The translations under genes and the position numbers were made by a program. Shown here piece after piece: positions 61,442 through 64,000 of a stretch of 64,000 nucleotides of DNA. Below the pieces are notes generated by a model, which did no database searches, was not told the DNA's origin, and saw only the letters and a list, made by a program, of their open reading frames with translations. Origin of the DNA: Asparagopsis taxiformis. Its lineage: Eukaryota; Rhodophyta; Florideophyceae; Bonnemaisoniales; Bonnemaisoniaceae. The DNA is taken from contig JALQPE010001817.1 in the NCBI GenBank assembly GCA_030407315.1, forward strand, positions 1 through 64,000. The letters are read 5' to 3'. The first letter of the stretch is position 1. Each line of letters starts with the position of its first letter.

Positions 61442-64000
61442 TTGGTCCTCCGCAGGCTCACCGATGAACGAGAGTTACGTAAAGCTCACGGCCGCGAAGG
61501 CCAACTCGAGTCACATGACACCCGACGTGGGGGAGAAACGAAGTCCGACGGGACAAACGAACCTCACACGAAGAGGAAGCCTCGCAGACGAGCGAGACGC
61601 GCTACCCGGAAGCACGACGCTTCCGAGCGCGAGAAAGCCAAGCACGCGGCTTATACGAAGCGTGTCGACGCAAAAGAAGCCATACGGGCTCATACGGTGA
61701 AGCGACGAATCGCTAGCGAAGACGTAGACCGCGCGCCGGTCAGGACCGAACCGTTGGTCCTCGACGGGCATACGTGCCTACTTGCGTCGAAGCATTATAT
61801 CGTATCCGGAACGATCGGACTAGACCTCAACGTGATGAGGGCGATTACCATCGCGATGGATACGTGCAGCGGCTACAACTTGATACGAACAAGTTTACTA
61901 CCCTACGACTGGGTCGACCGCTGTCTACGTGACGAAGAGCTACCGAAGCTCGGAGACGCCAACGGGCGACGTTTGCCTATCGAAGGCGCCATCCTGCTTC
62001 GTGTCAGGCTGGGGAACTCGCTGTTCCGCGTAAAATTCTTCGTAGCCAACACGCTGGCTGTCCCCGTCATAATGGGCACGTCGTTCATGTCGAAGCATGT
62101 CGATGCTATACGCTGTCGAGCGCAAACGATCGAGCTCCACCGAGGAGATACGATACCCATTATCGCGGAGGGTGATACGACGACTCCGTACGAGGAGGGG
62201 GAAGAGACGAATCCAAACGTGGAACACCCGAAACGCCGCGAGCGTAACGCGGCCTCGAATCGGCCAAGCCGAACGTTTTCGGTTCGCCTGACGAAGTACA
62301 CGCGTGTACCGGCGATGTCGCAACGGACCGTCAACGTGACGACGGATGCGACCGGACTCGTGTTCCTCGAACCGAAAGCGTCGGTGCAATTCCGGCATGG
62401 GCTTCGTATAGCCAACGGAGTGGTCGACGTAGGACCCAGAGAGACGTTCTCTATTATCGTATCTAACTTCACGAAGAAGGACCGCGAGCTGCCGAAAGGC
62501 GCGACGATTGCGTACGCGGTACGCTCCCCGTTGGGAATCGTCCCACTCAAGCGTGAGGGCGGCGAAGCCCTCGCGAAGGTTTTGAACCTACCGCTAGTCG
62601 ACGCGACGACGCGGATAAATACGAACGGGTTGGGCGACGAAACGCCAGACCCGTTGGTCAACGAAAAGGGGAACGACCCCGCCACGGATTGGCAGTCGAC
62701 AATCGATTTGTCGCACCTCGACGACGAGGACTTACGAAAGCGCATCAACGAGATGCTAGCTACACATTCGTCAATGTGGACGAGCGGACGCCTCGGCGAA
62801 ATCAATGCTACGGAGCATCGAATCGAACTCGAACCGGGCACGCGGCCCATACGTTCAATGCCCTATCGTCAGGGTCCGGCTTTACGTACGATAGCCGAGG
62901 AGCAGATCACGAAGATGCTCAACGAAGGGGTTATCGAACCCGCGTCCAGCGAATGGGCGTCACCAATCGTGTTGGTGCCGAAGAAGGACGGATCCTTACG
63001 TTTCTGTGTCGACTACAGGCGTTTGAACGCGAAAACGATCGCTGATTCGTACCCGCTTCCTCGTATGGAAGACTGCCTGGATTCGTTGGGCGACGCCGCC
63101 ATCTTCACGACACTCGACTGTAACGCCGGTTACTGGCAAGTGCCCGTCTCCGCCGAGGACCGTGATAAGACAACGTTTACGTCTTTCATGGGAACGTATC
63201 GCTACGTGCGAATGCCATTCGGGCTACGAAATGCCCCCGCTACGTTTCAGCGGACGTTGGACATCATCCTCTCCGGAGTACGTTGGCAATCGTGCCTTGT
63301 TTACTTAGACGACGTAATCGTCTTTTCGAAAGACCTCGAGTCTCACCTGGGTCACGTTGACCAGGTGCTTTCCCTGCTACGCGCAGCGGGAGTAACGTTA
63401 AAGCTCACGAAGTGCTCGTTCTTTCAACCACGAGTTGACTACCTGGGGCACGTGATTACCCCAGGGAAGCTGCACGTCGCAGCACGGAACAAGGAAGCCT
63501 TTCGTACGGCTACGTTCCCGCGAGACAAGACGCAATGTCGATCGTTTTTGGGCGCGGCCAACGTTTACCGCCGTTTCGTAAAGGCGTATGCCGAGATCGC
63601 TCGGCCACTCAACACGATGTTGAAGAAGGACGCTTCCCCCGATTGGACGAATCCAACTGACGCGCAAACGAATGCGTTCGAAACGTTGAAGACAATACTG
63701 GTGTCGCCACCAGTATTGCACCTTCCGAAGGCGGGACGTCCGTTCATGATCGATACCGACGCGTCGGCGTATCAGCTGGGAGCTACGTTGCTCCAGCAGC
63801 AAAACGAAGATAAGCCCAACGAATGGGTGCCGATTGGGTACTGGTCGAAGACCCTTAACGAAACCGAACGTGGTTACTCGGCGACCGAGCGCGAGTGCTA
63901 CTCCGTCGTCTGGGCGATAACGTCGCTCCGACCCTACGTAGAGGGTCAGCGGTTCACCGTACGTACGGACCACGAAGCCTTACGTTGGCTGATGACGTTG
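61442..64000 (+). CDS. Pol of element C: protease, RT, RNase H (truncated by the window)
   Basis: The frame opens after a TGA at 61439 and stays open to the last base. It does not overlap gag: 61 nt separate them, and a third frame (open to 61700) bridges the gap, so the expression mode is unclear. The protease site reads MDTCSGYNLI (nt 61856), with Cys where DTG has Gly. RT has FCVDYRRLN (nt 63001), FTTLDCNAGYWQVP and YLDDVIVFS (nt 63304). RNase H has IDTDASAYQLG (nt 63751) and the window ends in VRTDHEALRWL. Integrase and any chromodomain lie outside. Confidence 0.9.
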   Translation, partial: MVLRRLTDERELRKAHGREGQLESHDTRRGGETKSDGTNEPHTKRKPRRRARRATRKHDASEREKAKHAAYTKRVDAKEAIRAHTVKRRIASEDVDRAPVRTEPLVLDGHTCLLASKHYIVSGTIGLDLNVMRAITIAMDTCSGYNLIRTSLLPYDWVDRCLRDEELPKLGDANGRRLPIEGAILLRVRLGNSLFRVKFFVANTLAVPVIMGTSFMSKHVDAIRCRAQTIELHRGDTIPIIAEGDTTTPYEEGEETNPNVEHPKRRERNAASNRPSRTFSVRLTKYTRVPAMSQRTVNVTTDATGLVFLEPKASVQFRHGLRIANGVVDVGPRETFSIIVSNFTKKDRELPKGATIAYAVRSPLGIVPLKREGGEALAKVLNLPLVDATTRINTNGLGDETPDPLVNEKGNDPATDWQSTIDLSHLDDEDLRKRINEMLATHSSMWTSGRLGEINATEHRIELEPGTRPIRSMPYRQGPALRTIAEEQITKMLNEGVIEPASSEWASPIVLVPKKDGSLRFCVDYRRLNAKTIADSYPLPRMEDCLDSLGDAAIFTTLDCNAGYWQVPVSAEDRDKTTFTSFMGTYRYVRMPFGLRNAPATFQRTLDIILSGVRWQSCLVYLDDVIVFSKDLESHLGHVDQVLSLLRAAGVTLKLTKCSFFQPRVDYLGHVITPGKLHVAARNKEAFRTATFPRDKTQCRSFLGAANVYRRFVKAYAEIARPLNTMLKKDASPDWTNPTDAQTNAFETLKTILVSPPVLHLPKAGRPFMIDTDASAYQLGATLLQQQNEDKPNEWVPIGYWSKTLNETERGYSATERECYSVVWAITSLRPYVEGQRFTVRTDHEALRWLMTL

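Larger units (their letters stand above)
58216..64000 (+). mobile_element. Chromovirus-like element C (Ty3/gypsy), partial
   Basis: 5' LTR, PBS, gag and pol up to RNase H, running off the window end. Inserted in the RT of retroelement A; the expected 5-bp duplication on this side is GTCCA (58211-58215). Sequence is rich in ACG and ACGT, unlike B. Confidence 0.88.

Noticed and set aside
61903..62850. 315-aa minus-strand ORF
   Set aside because: Shadow of the pol frame of element C, which has protease and RT motifs on the plus strand.

Overview
The window is nuclear DNA of a photosynthetic eukaryote, most likely a red alga with a compact, repeat-invaded genome of the Chondrus kind. The reasons are: single-exon or two-intron host genes lying close together; a plastid-type N-terminus on a PBS-lyase-like HEAT protein; Aurora kinase, PRC2 and peroxisomal-protease genes; and large nested Ty3/gypsy chromoviruses. 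The species assignment is inference.

Layout. 0-12 kb: a repeat-bounded cassette of two + strand genes. The first encodes a DPPY amino-methyltransferase fused to a SET domain, and is broken by a frameshift or a 38-nt intron. The second encodes a ParB-like domain fused to a 2OG-Fe(II) dioxygenase. Eight copies of a ~195-bp unit rich in palindromes surround them. 12-14.7 kb: G-rich/C-poor DNA, a GGACRTCC motif cluster and tRNA-like/LTR-like debris. 14.7-28.5 kb: a host gene island with a type II membrane glycosyltransferase, an intact Tc1/mariner element, a FANCB/FAAP100-like protein, Aurora kinase, a coiled-coil protein, a plastid HEAT-repeat protein, a DEG-type protease ending in the peroxisomal signal SRL, and a three-exon Su(z)12/VEFS PRC2 subunit.

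28.6-64 kb is a stack of nested mobile elements. Retroelement A (minus strand) carries, antisense to its pol, an ORF whose first ~21 residues copy the histone H3 tail and which continues into a cysteine-peptidase-like domain. A is split in its integrase by chromovirus B (plus strand, 31279-57019, 5-bp duplication GGGGA) and in its reverse transcriptase by chromovirus C (plus strand, from 58216, running off the window). B has a decayed antisense ORF between pol and its 3' LTR. That ORF is interrupted by a 10,012-bp DNA transposon (43260-53271) with 1,273-bp terminal inverted repeats and a 4-bp duplication. The transposon carries two divergent genes: a ParB-methyltransferase-PHD protein and a large transposase-like protein.

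Common theme: mobile DNA here repeatedly carries DNA-modification and chromatin domains (two DPPY methyltransferases, two ParB domains, SET, PHD-like, 2OG dioxygenase, chromodomain, H3 tail). The strongest candidates for undescribed biology are the methyltransferase-SET / ParB-dioxygenase cassette with its palindromic arrays, the ParB-methyltransferase-PHD transposon, and the H3-tail protein. All functional statements are read from motifs by eye; no search was run.
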